Assembly: GCA_003151665.1 (NCBI GenBank)
Contig: PLYD01000071.1
Coordinates: 8,931 to 32,440, forward strand
DNA from: Candidatus Dormiibacterota bacterium
GTDB lineage: Bacteria; Chloroflexota; Dormibacteria; Dormibacterales; Dormibacteraceae
DNA: 23,510 nucleotides
Direction of reading: 5' to 3'
Every line of letters starts with the position of its first letter. Within the stretch, counting starts at the first letter, position 1. Below are positions 16,813 to 23,465 of the stretch, in pieces. The translations under genes and the position numbers were made by a program. The notes under the pieces are model-generated. The model was given only the letters and a program-made list of their open reading frames with translations. It had not been told where the DNA came from and did no database searches.

Positions 16813-17318
16813 GAGGCGTCGCCGTTCGACTGCCCGCCGGTGCTTTCGGGCGTCGTGGAGGATGGCCCGGCCCGTCGCGTTGTTGGTCTCGCGCGCCTGC
16901 GGGCTGGCGAGGCTTTGGCGGTGGCCGTACCACGGGCAGTTCGCGGAGATGCTTTGCGGGGCGAGGCCTTGGGCGTGGTCGCCTTGCGAGTGGTCGCCTT
17001 GCGCGTCGCCGGCCGGGTGCGCGTTGTCGCGGACGCGGCGGCAGCGGCCGCCGCCATGTTGCGCACCTGCCTGGTCAGCTCGTCGAGGCGCTTCATCGCC
17101 TTCTGTAGGTCTGCTTGCCTAGCCGTACGGTCGAGTCGCGTCTCCACCTGCTTGATCGCGGTGTGGATGGTTTTCTGGCCTTCCTTGACAGTCCGCTCGA
17201 TCTGCTTGCGAACCTCCGGGGGCAGTCGCCTCTTTGCTTGACGCAGTGCAGACCTGCCGGCCTTGACTGCGCGGTTGAGAAGCTTTGACTGAGTCGATGC
17301 GCGCTTCCTGGCGGCCAT
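16809..17318 (-). CDS. Phasin-like protein with histone-H1-like basic tail (PhaF-type organisation)
   Basis: Phasins coat polyhydroxyalkanoate granules; PhaF-type members add a basic tail that binds DNA and helps share granules between daughter cells. The 169-residue product has an amphipathic helical N-terminal part (about 1-95, for example VRKQIERTVKEGQKTIHTAI and LQKAMKRLDELTRQV). It is followed by an Ala-rich linker and a Lys/Arg/Thr/Ala/Pro tail with pentad units such as RKATT, PKASP and RKASP. ATG 17318 is preceded by an excellent AAGGAGGT at 8 nt spacing, unlike most genes here. It diverges from the PhaR-type regulator gene by 60 bp, which is the main support for a PHA role. A plain histone-like nucleoid protein is the alternative. 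Confidence 0.65.
   Translation of the reverse strand: MAARKRASTQSKLLNRAVKAGRSALRQAKRRLPPEVRKQIERTVKEGQKTIHTAIKQVETRLDRTARQADLQKAMKRLDELTRQVRNMAAAAAAASATTRTRPATRKATTRKATTPKASPRKASPRTARGTATAKASPARRRARPTTRRAGPSSTTPESTGGQSNGDAS
16951..17010 (-). repeat. 15-bp tandem repeat encoding pentad units of the basic tail
   Basis: Four consecutive imperfect 15-mers of the form GCCTTGCGMGTGGTC (plus strand) run through 16951-17010; the last three are closest. They encode xKAxx pentads in the phasin-like protein. Such in-frame repeats can change copy number without shifting the frame. Confidence 0.6.
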
Positions 17319-17362
17319 TTCACGAACCTCCTTGAATCCACGGAGCCCATAACGCAGCGCAT

Positions 17363-17368
17363 TAGAAT
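17363..17368 (+). promoter_or_regulatory. -10 box TAGAAT upstream of phaR
   Basis: TAGAAT ends 10 nt before ATG 17379, giving an expected 5' UTR of only about 3 nt. No Shine-Dalgarno and no obvious -35. It lies in the 60-bp gap shared with the divergent phasin-like gene, so the regulator could act on both from here. Confidence 0.45.
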
Positions 17369-17378
17369 TGGCGCCAAC

Positions 17379-17879
17379 ATGACGGCTACACCCGAGCGAC
17401 ACATTATCAAGAAGTACGCGAATCGCAAGCTATACGACACGCAAACCAGCAGCTACGTCACGCTTGAGGGGATCGCCGGGCTCGTGCGCGACGGGCACGA
17501 GATCAAAGTCGTGGATCGCGAGACCGGCCAAGACCTGACGCAGGTCACGCTGTCGCAGATAGTGCTTTCAGAAGAGAAGCGCGGGCCGGCGCGCATGGTT
17601 GACGGTGGCGTGTTCCAGGAGCGAGGCCAGGCGCTGCTCGACTATGTCCGCAAGACCCTGAACGTTCCTTCAGACCTGGTCAACCAGATGGAGCGCCGAA
17701 GGGGCGACCTCGAAGGCATGGTGGACGAGGCGATCGAGCAGGCGCTCCATCGCTTGCGCATCCCGAGCCACACGGATATCGACAAGATCAATAAGCGCCT
17801 AGACCGCTTGTCCGCTCAATTAAGGAGCGCTGGCCCTCCAGCTTCTGCGAAAGCAAAAAGAGCAAAGCGGGGCCGGTAG
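17379..17879 (+). CDS. phaR: PhaR-type polyhydroxyalkanoate synthesis regulator
   Basis: PhaR represses phasin and sometimes its own gene, and is released when it binds nascent PHA granules. The N-terminal DNA-binding domain is unmistakable: HIIKKYANRKLYDTQTSSYV, then TLEGIAGLVRDGHEIKVVD and RETGQDLTQVTLSQIVLSEE (residues about 8-68). The second part (about 70-140) is helical, with LLDYVRKTLNVPSDLVNQME and DIDKINKRLDRLSAQLRS, as in other PhaR proteins that use such helices for granule or subunit contact. A Lys/Arg-rich tail ends the 166-residue protein. The neighbouring divergent phasin-like gene is the expected target. No PHA synthase gene is in the window, so the pathway itself is inferred. 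Confidence 0.87.
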   Translation: MTATPERHIIKKYANRKLYDTQTSSYVTLEGIAGLVRDGHEIKVVDRETGQDLTQVTLSQIVLSEEKRGPARMVDGGVFQERGQALLDYVRKTLNVPSDLVNQMERRRGDLEGMVDEAIEQALHRLRIPSHTDIDKINKRLDRLSAQLRSAGPPASAKAKRAKRGR

Positions 17880-17897
17880 GCCGGGTTAACCCCGGCC
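17879..17897. terminator. GC-rich hairpin at the end of phaR
   Basis: GGCCGGGTTAACCCCGGCC forms a 7-bp GGCCGGG/CCCGGCC stem starting on the last base of the phaR stop codon. No U-run follows, so it may be a weak or bidirectional terminator or an mRNA-end stabiliser. Confidence 0.45.
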
Positions 17898-17898
17898 G

Positions 17899-17954
17899 TC
17901 ACCTGGCGTCCTGTTCAAAACGGCTCTGGCGTCGCCGGGAGTAACCCCAGGTGA
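17899..17954. other. Structured non-coding segment with nested inverted repeats
   Basis: TCACCTGG (17899-17906) pairs perfectly with CCAGGTGA (17947-17954), enclosing a CGGC/GCCG hairpin at 17921-17937. No open frame of note crosses it. It lies between convergent phaR and DUF881 genes. It may be a 3'-end RNA structure or a small RNA; the evidence is base pairing only. Confidence 0.3.
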
Positions 17955-17962
17955 GAGCCCAC

Positions 17963-17993
17963 GAGAGAGGGCTTCAGTCCTCTTTCGTACTTT
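17963..17993. terminator. Candidate terminator hairpin between phaR and the DUF881 operon
   Basis: GAGAGAGG (17963-17970) and CCTCTTTC (17979-17986) form an 8-bp stem with one mismatch and an 8-nt loop. On the plus strand GTACTTT follows, a short T-rich tail. It sits at the last codon of the minus-strand DUF881 gene, so it could serve both transcripts. Confidence 0.4.
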
Positions 17994-18672
17994 AAGACGC
18001 CACCCCATAGACGAAAGGGCGCCCGCTGACGACAGCTCGGATCACGACATCGGCCTCGACCCGATACGTTGCCTCGCGCACGCGGCGATCAGCCCGCAAA
18101 GATTGCGTCATCAGGTCGGCGGCTTGCGCCAGGCGATTGGTGTCGCCGATCACGGAGATGGTCCATGGCACGGGCACCAAAGCTCCGCCCACTGTGACGC
18201 CACCCTGCGTCTGCTCGATCGGCACGCCAACCACGAATCGCCTGTCGTTGACGGCGATCGCTTCCGCACCGCCGATACCGAGGTTGTTCAGCGCGTCCTG
18301 CAGGTCGAGCGCCCCGAGGCCTGTCGCGTTCACCACCAGGACCACACCGGGTCCATGAACAGGCACCAGGCCTTCGGCCGCACGGAGTCGGCTGGCCTCA
18401 TCCGTGAGCACCTGGCTCGCCGCAGTGTCGCCGCCGGACTGAAGCGTTGCCACTTGTTGCGTCAGGGCGGCGGTCTCAGCCTGGAGGGAGTCGTTGGCGC
18501 GGTGGAGATTATCGATGAGGAATGCGAGCGATGTGGTGTCGGTGCCCGCAAAGCTGCGCTCGACCTCAGCCTGGCTTCGGATCTGGATGGTGGCCACCAG
18601 GGCGACCAGCAGCGCAATCAGCCATACGCTGATTGCGCGGCTGGAAGGCTGTCTTTTAAAGCGGGCTGACAT
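17992..18672 (-). CDS. DUF881 family membrane-anchored protein (second of pair)
   Basis: 226 residues: a short basic N-terminus, a membrane helix (AISVWLIALLVALVATIQI, about 14-32), a coiled coil (LAFLIDNLHRANDSLQAETA), then the DUF881 domain with VPVHGPGVVLVVN, LQDALNNLGIGGAEAIAVND and PWTISVIGDTNRLAQAADLM. DUF881 proteins are common in Actinobacteria and Firmicutes, often near cell-division genes; the molecular role is unknown, and the domain is predicted to face outside. ATG 18672 overlaps the upstream DUF881 gene by 17 bp, with no strong Shine-Dalgarno, so translation is likely coupled. Confidence 0.8.
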   Translation of the reverse strand: MSARFKRQPSSRAISVWLIALLVALVATIQIRSQAEVERSFAGTDTTSLAFLIDNLHRANDSLQAETAALTQQVATLQSGGDTAASQVLTDEASRLRAAEGLVPVHGPGVVLVVNATGLGALDLQDALNNLGIGGAEAIAVNDRRFVVGVPIEQTQGGVTVGGALVPVPWTISVIGDTNRLAQAADLMTQSLRADRRVREATYRVEADVVIRAVVSGRPFVYGVAS

Positions 18673-19378
18673 GGCTGGTTTCCAGGCTGGAGTCGTAGGC
18701 CGGGAGCGAATAGTCGGGACCGCCTCTGAAGCTGACCTGGAGCTGGAACTGCACCTCGCGGGCCCGGATGTCGGGCAGCACCGAAGGATCGTCGAGGGCC
18801 GTTTCCATGCGCGTGCGGTTGCCGACCGCCTGCAATTTGATGGGCGCACTGATGGGCGGCCCCTGGTCGACGATCACCTCGCCACCTGAACCCGAGAAGT
18901 AGCTCAAGGGCGTGATTCGGTGCCCGTTCACCGCGATCCCCTCGGCGCCTTGGGCAAATAGAAGGTTGACAAGGTCCTGCACGTCTTTGAAGTTGACCTG
19001 GTAGCCGGCTCCGCCGGTTGAATCGGGCCCGGGGACGCCGTCGGCGAGGTCGATTTCGACTCCCGGGCCGCTGAGCGGTGTCAGCCCGGCGCGCGCCCGC
19101 AGGTCGGCAACCTTGCTTTGTAAGGCTTGCGTCGCCGCGGATCGCTGAGCTGCGGCGGCCTCGAGGGCATCGATCTGCGCGCGGAGCGCGGCGATCTTCT
19201 GGCGCGAGTCGCCGTTGCTCGCCTCCAGCTCCTGCACGCTTCGCACGAGGGCCTGGTACCGCGCAACCTGGTTGGAGGGCGTCAGCAGCTGGACTTTGGC
19301 CTGCCCGGCGACGAGAAAGCCCGTGGCCATGGCGACAGCCGCCACCACGAAAATGCTGACCACCCGCCTCCTGGACAT
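18656..19378 (-). CDS. DUF881 family membrane-anchored protein (first of pair)
   Basis: 240 residues with the same plan as its neighbour: membrane helix (VVSIFVVAAVAMATGFLV, about 6-23), a coiled coil of Ala/Gln/Leu heptads (ALRAQIDALEAAAAQRSA), and a DUF881 domain with LTPLSGPGVEIDLADG, VQDLVNLLFAQGAEGIAVNG and RITPLSYFSGSGGEVIVDQG. The two are paralogues, since the same GPGV, D(L/V)QDL..L...GAE.IAVN and R landmarks recur. ATG 19378 has no Shine-Dalgarno; CAGAAT ends 6 nt upstream, again a leaderless-like layout. Frame upstream stays open to 19447 but overlaps the divergent dehydrogenase start. The pair may form a heteromeric envelope complex; that is inference. Confidence 0.8.
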   Translation of the reverse strand: MSRRRVVSIFVVAAVAMATGFLVAGQAKVQLLTPSNQVARYQALVRSVQELEASNGDSRQKIAALRAQIDALEAAAAQRSAATQALQSKVADLRARAGLTPLSGPGVEIDLADGVPGPDSTGGAGYQVNFKDVQDLVNLLFAQGAEGIAVNGHRITPLSYFSGSGGEVIVDQGPPISAPIKLQAVGNRTRMETALDDPSVLPDIRAREVQFQLQVSFRGGPDYSLPAYDSSLETSHVSPL

Positions 19379-19431
19379 CGGCCAATTCTGGGCTAGAGGC
19401 GGAATGCTCGGAGTAAACTCGGAGACCGCAA

Positions 19432-20688
19432 ATGGCGGTCGAGACACGCGTCACAGCTTTCCAGTCCGCCCAACAGCGTTTTGACGCAGCGGCCGAGGTC
19501 ATCGGCCTCTCAGACGATGCGCGCAGGGGCCTTCGCGAGGTCAAGCGCGAGCTGACCGTGCATTTCCCCGTTCGCCTGGACAACGGCGGGGTCCACGTGT
19601 TCACCGGCTGGCGCGTCCAGCACAACATCAGCCGGGGGCCGGCCAAGGGGGGTATTCGCTACCACCCGCTGGTCACGCTCGACCTGGTCAAGGCGCTCGC
19701 GATGTTGATGACCTGGAAATGCGCGGCGGTCGGCCTGCCGTACGGCGGCGCCAAGGGCGCTGTTGCGTGCGACCCGCTAAAGCTCTCGCAAAACGAGCTC
19801 GAACACCTCACGCGTCGATATGCAACCGAGATCGCCATCCTGCTGGGCCCAGAGAAGGACATTCCTGCGCCTGACATGGGCACCAACCCGCAGACCATGG
19901 CCTGGATCATGGACACGATCTCGATGCATTCGGGCCATTCGGTCACTGCTTCTGTGACCGGCAAACCCGTCGACGTCGGCGGCTCCGAGGGACGGGTCGA
20001 CGCCCCCGGCCGAGGCGCCACCTACCTGACCCTTGAGGCGCTCAAGTACCTGCATGTCGAAGACGAGATCCCGACGATGGCAGTGCAGGGATACGGCCAG
20101 GTCGGCAGATCGGCAGCGAGGCTCTTATCCGAAGCAGGACTGCGCGTCGTGGCGGTCAGTGACTCGAAGGGCGGGGTCTACAACACGAAAGGTCTGGACC
20201 TCGCTGCGCTCGAGGAGCACCGCCAGGTGAGGGGAGGCATCAGCGGCTTCAAGAAGGCGGAAAACATCACCAATGAGGAGCTCCTGGAGCTGCCCGTGAC
20301 AGTGCTGGTGCCAGCCGCGGTGCAGGACCAGATCACCGCCGACAACGCAGGCAAGATTCGCGCGCGGCTGATCACCGAAGGCGCAAATGCGGCGATCGCG
20401 CCTGAAGCGGATCCCATCCTGCACGAGGCCGGCATCTTCGTGATCCCCGACATCATCGCCAACGCCGGAGGCGTGATCGTCTCCTACTTCGAGTGGGTCC
20501 AGGACCTCCAGGCCTTCTTCTGGGAGGAGGAGGAGATCAACACCAAGCTGCACCACGTGATCACTCGCGCGTTCTATGAGATTCTCCACACGTCGGTGAA
20601 CAAGCGGATCGACATGCGCCTGGCCGCCTACGCGCTCGCAGTCCAGCGCGTTGCCAACGCGACGACGGTTAGAGGGATATATCCATAA
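19432..20688 (+). CDS. gdhA: Glutamate dehydrogenase (Glu/Leu/Phe/Val dehydrogenase family)
   Basis: Interconverts glutamate with 2-oxoglutarate and ammonia using NAD(P). The 418-residue protein shows the substrate-binding RGPAKGGIRYHP and TWKCAAVGLPYGGAKGAV with K96 and the catalytic K108, PAPDMGTN with D148, and the nucleotide fold AVQGYGQVGRSAA (GYGQVG 220-225; most relatives have GFGNVG). The C-terminal ANAGGVIVSYFEWVQDLQ completes the signature. Length fits the hexameric small type. Preference between glutamate and branched amino acids cannot be decided by eye, but the family call is firm. ATG 19432 has GGAG 8 nt upstream and a possible -10 TAAACT at 19413. It leads an operon with the SDR gene 9 bp downstream. 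Confidence 0.88.
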   Translation: MAVETRVTAFQSAQQRFDAAAEVIGLSDDARRGLREVKRELTVHFPVRLDNGGVHVFTGWRVQHNISRGPAKGGIRYHPLVTLDLVKALAMLMTWKCAAVGLPYGGAKGAVACDPLKLSQNELEHLTRRYATEIAILLGPEKDIPAPDMGTNPQTMAWIMDTISMHSGHSVTASVTGKPVDVGGSEGRVDAPGRGATYLTLEALKYLHVEDEIPTMAVQGYGQVGRSAARLLSEAGLRVVAVSDSKGGVYNTKGLDLAALEEHRQVRGGISGFKKAENITNEELLELPVTVLVPAAVQDQITADNAGKIRARLITEGANAAIAPEADPILHEAGIFVIPDIIANAGGVIVSYFEWVQDLQAFFWEEEEINTKLHHVITRAFYEILHTSVNKRIDMRLAAYALAVQRVANATTVRGIYP

Positions 20689-20697
20689 TCGGGAGAG

Positions 20698-21768
20698 GTG
20701 ATTTCCTCCCGACCTAACCGCGTTCTCATTACGGGTGTCTCCAATCCTCTTGGTGCTGAGGTCGCGCGCCGACTGGCTCCGCAGGTGCCCTTTCTTTTCG
20801 GCTGCGACGTGGCAGACCCTGTCAGCGCGCTCGAGGAGATGGATTTCGTCCACGCCGACACGCGGCACGCCGCGATCGCAAAGCTGATCAGGCAGCTGCG
20901 CATCGACACAGTCGTGCACATGGCGCTGACCGTTGACTCAGCCCAGGAAGACCGCGCCTCCCACGAGACGAATGTGATTGGCACGATGAATTTGCTGACC
21001 GGTTGCACGGGACCTGCGAGTCGGGTGGAGCGCGTGGTGGTGAAGTCGAGCCAGGCCATCTACGACGCGAGCCCCACCGATCCCTCCTTCTTCTCGGAGG
21101 ACATGGTCGGACCCGAACGCGAAGGCTCAAACGTCACGCGCGACCTGCGCGAGATGGAGCAGCTTGTCGGTGAATTCGCGTTGCGCAACCCGCATTGCGA
21201 TGTCACCACGCTGCGACTCGGTTATCGAGTGACCGAGGAAACGACCCTCGCCAAATATCTGTCACTGCCGATCGTGCCCACCTTTGCCGGCTTCGACCCC
21301 CGCCTTCAGCTGCTGCACGGAGAGGACGCGGCCGAGGCAATTGTCCGCTCGGTCATCGGCGAGCACCCTGGCGTCTTTAACGTCGCGGGCAGCGGCGTGG
21401 TGCTCGTCAGCCAGGCGATAGCGATCATGGGTGGCCGCGCTGCACCGGTTCTTTTTCCGTACGGCAGGTGGATGGCGAGGCTCGGTTTGCGCGCCCTGAC
21501 AGGGATCTTCCTACCCGGCCACCTCGCCGACGTCCTGGCTTTCGGCTCGGTCGCCGACTGCACCCGGCTCGCGGCAGAGTTCGGCTGGAGCCCGGCCTAC
21601 TCAACCCGTGCCGTGATGGACGGTTTCGCGCGAGGCAAAGAGGCGGAGGTCATCGAAGCGCCGTCACCGCCGCAGGAGTATGAGCTCCAGGTCTTCCTGC
21701 AGCGGCGCCGGCGGCAGGAGCTCCGTGGGCATCAGCCGGGCTCGACTTCGCTGGTGACCCGACGGTGA
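20698..21768 (+). CDS. NAD-dependent epimerase/dehydratase-like (extended SDR) protein lacking YxxxK
   Basis: A Rossmann-fold protein of 356 residues. It begins RVLITGVSNPLGAEVARRL, a G-x5-G nucleotide loop at 13-19, has the acidic CDVADP after strand 2, VVHMALTVDS, a strand VVVKSSQAIYDAS where the catalytic Ser/Thr usually lies, and HGEDAAEAIVRSV typical of sugar-nucleotide epimerases. The usual Tyr-x3-Lys is not found at its expected place (SNVTRDLREMEQLVGEF), so it may not catalyse a classic SDR reaction. GTG 20698 is preceded by GGGAGAG at short spacing. It overlaps the acyltransferase by four bases (GTGA). From memory, mycobacteria carry a similar pair (Rv0501, annotated galE2, with Rv0502), which suggests a lipid or envelope role. 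Confidence 0.75.
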   Translation: MISSRPNRVLITGVSNPLGAEVARRLAPQVPFLFGCDVADPVSALEEMDFVHADTRHAAIAKLIRQLRIDTVVHMALTVDSAQEDRASHETNVIGTMNLLTGCTGPASRVERVVVKSSQAIYDASPTDPSFFSEDMVGPEREGSNVTRDLREMEQLVGEFALRNPHCDVTTLRLGYRVTEETTLAKYLSLPIVPTFAGFDPRLQLLHGEDAAEAIVRSVIGEHPGVFNVAGSGVVLVSQAIAIMGGRAAPVLFPYGRWMARLGLRALTGIFLPGHLADVLAFGSVADCTRLAAEFGWSPAYSTRAVMDGFARGKEAEVIEAPSPPQEYELQVFLQRRRRQELRGHQPGSTSLVTRR

Positions 21769-22820
21769 CGGCCGAGCCTGCCGGTGTGATGACCGAGCCC
21801 AAGAAACAGCTGAAGAAGCGCAGCCGCAAGGCGGAAATCGTCAAGCCCGGCCCGCGGGGTCTTCGTGTGCCCAAGGCGGTTCGCCGTCTGCAGCGCAACG
21901 CGCCGGCCTATGCCATGCAGGGTCTGGTCGAGCTGTCGACACGCTTACGCGAAGCGACCGGCCACGAAATCATCGATCTCAACCGCGTGATGGGTTTTGT
22001 TCAATTTGTCTACCAGCAGCGCGAGCTTGCTCAGCGTGGCACCGCGTACTCGGTGGACGACTTTGGGTTTGACCCGCAATGGACAGAATCGTTCCTCTCC
22101 GTCTTCAAGGTCCTGTACCGCGACTACTGGCGAGTCGAGACCACTGGCATCGAGAACGTGCCGCCAACAGGTCGCGCCCTTCTCGTGGCCAACCATGCCG
22201 GCGTGCTGCCATGGGACGGCACGATGATCAAGACGGCGATGTTCGTCGAGCACCCTCACCCTCGCCACGTGAGGGCGCTGGTGGCGAGCCTTTTCATGGG
22301 CATGCCCGTCCTCAGCTGGTTCCTTCGGCGAACCGGGCAGACAGTGGGCCATCCCGACGACACGCGCCGATTGCTCGAGCGAGATGAGCTGGTGCTGGTC
22401 TTTCCGGAAGGCGTCAGGGGAACCGGTAAGCCTTTCAAGGACCGCTACCGCTTACGGCGATTCGGACGTGGTGGGTTCGTGTCGACGGCGATTCGGGCGG
22501 GCGCGCCGATCATCCCGGTGTCGGTGGTGGGGTCGGAGGAGATCTACCCCATGATCGCCGACCTCGCGCCAGTGGCCAGGGCACTCGGCATGCCGTACGT
22601 GCCGGTGACGCCGTTCTGGCCGTGGCTGGGCCCGCTCGGGTTGCTGCCGTTACCGAGCAAATGGCGGATCCAGTTCCACGAGCCGCTCCACGTGGAGACG
22701 TACCCCCCGGACGCGGCCGACGACCGAAACCTCGTGATGGCCCTCGCCGACGAGGTACGCGAAACGATCCAGAAGGGCGTCTACGAAAATCTGAAGCGCC
22801 GGCGCAGCGCATTCACCTAG
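21765..22820 (+). CDS. Lysophospholipid acyltransferase-like protein (PlsC-related)
   Basis: Transfers acyl chains to a lipid or alcohol at the membrane. Of 351 residues, the first 45 are very basic (EPKKQLKKRSRKAEIVKPGP). The catalytic domain has LLVANHAGVLPWDGTMIKTA with H144 and D151, GQTVGHPDDTRRLLERDELV, then LVFPEGVRGTGKPFKDRYRL with FPEG at 213-216, and IRAGAPIIPVSVVGSEEIYP. The His-Asp spacing is X6 instead of the usual HX4D, which recurs, as I recall, in the Rv0502-type branch. The start GTG 21765 overlaps the previous stop; GTG 21786 or ATG 21789 are alternatives that drop seven or eight residues. It closes the dehydrogenase operon and is followed by strong hairpins. Confidence 0.8.
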   Translation: MTAEPAGVMTEPKKQLKKRSRKAEIVKPGPRGLRVPKAVRRLQRNAPAYAMQGLVELSTRLREATGHEIIDLNRVMGFVQFVYQQRELAQRGTAYSVDDFGFDPQWTESFLSVFKVLYRDYWRVETTGIENVPPTGRALLVANHAGVLPWDGTMIKTAMFVEHPHPRHVRALVASLFMGMPVLSWFLRRTGQTVGHPDDTRRLLERDELVLVFPEGVRGTGKPFKDRYRLRRFGRGGFVSTAIRAGAPIIPVSVVGSEEIYPMIADLAPVARALGMPYVPVTPFWPWLGPLGLLPLPSKWRIQFHEPLHVETYPPDAADDRNLVMALADEVRETIQKGVYENLKRRRSAFT

Positions 22821-22822
22821 CG

Positions 22823-22845
22823 AACGCGGATCTTCGATCCGCGTT
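22823..22845. terminator. Perfect 10-bp hairpin after the acyltransferase gene
   Basis: AACGCGGATC (22823-22832) and GATCCGCGTT (22836-22845) are perfect inverted repeats with a TTC loop, two bases after the stop codon. The stem is strong, but no U-run follows. Confidence 0.6.
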
Positions 22846-22849
22846 ATGA

Positions 22850-22874
22850 GAGGGAACCCCCGGTGGTTCCCCTC
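22850..22874. terminator. Second hairpin of the operon end
   Basis: GAGGGAACC (22850-22858) pairs with GGTTCCCCTC (22865-22874), leaving one bulged base and a 6-nt loop. It directly follows the first hairpin; the tandem pair probably acts together as transcript end. Confidence 0.5.
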
Positions 22875-22922
22875 ATCGGCGGGCGCCTCGCGCGTGCCTG
22901 CTCTCCCTCCGTTGTAGGGATG

Positions 22923-23000
22923 GCCTTTGTCTTAGAAAGGCTGTCTCCTTGCCCGATTGGATGTGAGGGGAGACAAAGTCATGGCCGGGGAGACCCGGCC
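22923..23000. other. Non-coding segment with mutually exclusive pairings and a GNRA-capped hairpin
   Basis: GCCTTT/AAAGGC (22923-22928, 22936-22941) makes a local hairpin. CTTTGTCT (22925-22932) can instead pair with AGACAAAG (22971-22978), while GTCTCC (22943-22948) competes for GGAGAC (22969-22974). A GGCCGGG-GAGA-CCCGGCC hairpin (22983-23000) follows. No convincing gene covers 22821-23027. This could be a 3' RNA structure or a small RNA; no known RNA family is recognised. Confidence 0.3.
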
Positions 23001-23027
23001 AACCCCGCGACACTGGTGCGATCGCTG

Positions 23028-23453
23028 CTAGCTGATCGACGGTAGCGGCGGCTTCTCCTCTTCCACCTCTTCGACGATATCCAGTGCTGTCGCCTGGCTG
23101 ATCCAGTACTGCACATCCGAAAGGCTTGGGGCGCCGGCCAGGCCGACGGCGTCCGCGAGCTTGGCGTGCAGTTCAGCCGCGTCCTGAGCGCGAAGCCCTT
23201 TCATCGATTCGATGCCGAAGCGGCGGACGACTGGCAGCTGGCGTTCCATGCCTGACACCTCGAGCAGCGTGCACTGATGCGCGAACTCGAGCAAGCGCTC
23301 AGGGGTGATGCCGGTTTTCTTGGAGAGCCGCTCGCGATCGATACCGAGCGAGGTGCGGTGTAGCAGCTGATTGGTGTGCTGGATCCCTCGCGAACGCAGG
23401 CGGCGAACGTCGTCTTCAGAGATCCCGCGAAGATACTCCAGCGTCCGGTACAC
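23028..23453 (-). CDS. DUF4332-like helix-hairpin-helix protein (141 aa)
   Basis: DUF4332 proteins are built from helix-hairpin-helix units like those that hold DNA or mediate protein contacts; their function is unknown. The product has two such units: YLRGISEDDVRRLRSRGIQH with the helix NQLLHRTSL, and LEVSGMERQLPVVRRFGIES followed by MKGLRAQDAAELHAKLADAV. Between them lies ERLSKKTGITPERLLEFAHQ. The tail is acidic (VEEVEEEKPP). GTG 23453 is chosen because TATCCT ends 6 nt before it and the family-like part begins there; the frame stays open to a GTG at 23483 that would add ten residues. It converges on the acyltransferase operon across a 207-bp structured gap. Confidence 0.7.
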   Translation of the reverse strand: MYRTLEYLRGISEDDVRRLRSRGIQHTNQLLHRTSLGIDRERLSKKTGITPERLLEFAHQCTLLEVSGMERQLPVVRRFGIESMKGLRAQDAAELHAKLADAVGLAGAPSLSDVQYWISQATALDIVEEVEEEKPPLPSIS

Positions 23454-23459
23454 AGATAA

Positions 23460-23465
23460 AGGATA
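23460..23465 (-). promoter_or_regulatory. -10 box TATCCT for the DUF4332-like gene
   Basis: Minus-strand TATCCT ends 6 nt before GTG 23453 (intervening TTATCT), the leaderless geometry seen at several genes here. No -35 recognised. Confidence 0.4.

Noticed and set aside
16951..17010. CRISPR or intergenic tandem-repeat array
   Set aside because: The 15-bp units are in frame inside a protein gene, have no spacers, and encode a basic low-complexity tail.
17880..17991. tRNA, SRP RNA or tmRNA gene
   Set aside because: No cloverleaf, T-loop, or conserved SRP tetraloop region is visible.
22821..23027. Known riboswitch (cyclic-di-GMP or cyclic-di-AMP class)
   Set aside because: A short GAGACAAAG resembles one conserved stretch, but the rest of the consensus is missing and the segment lies at gene ends rather than upstream of a gene.
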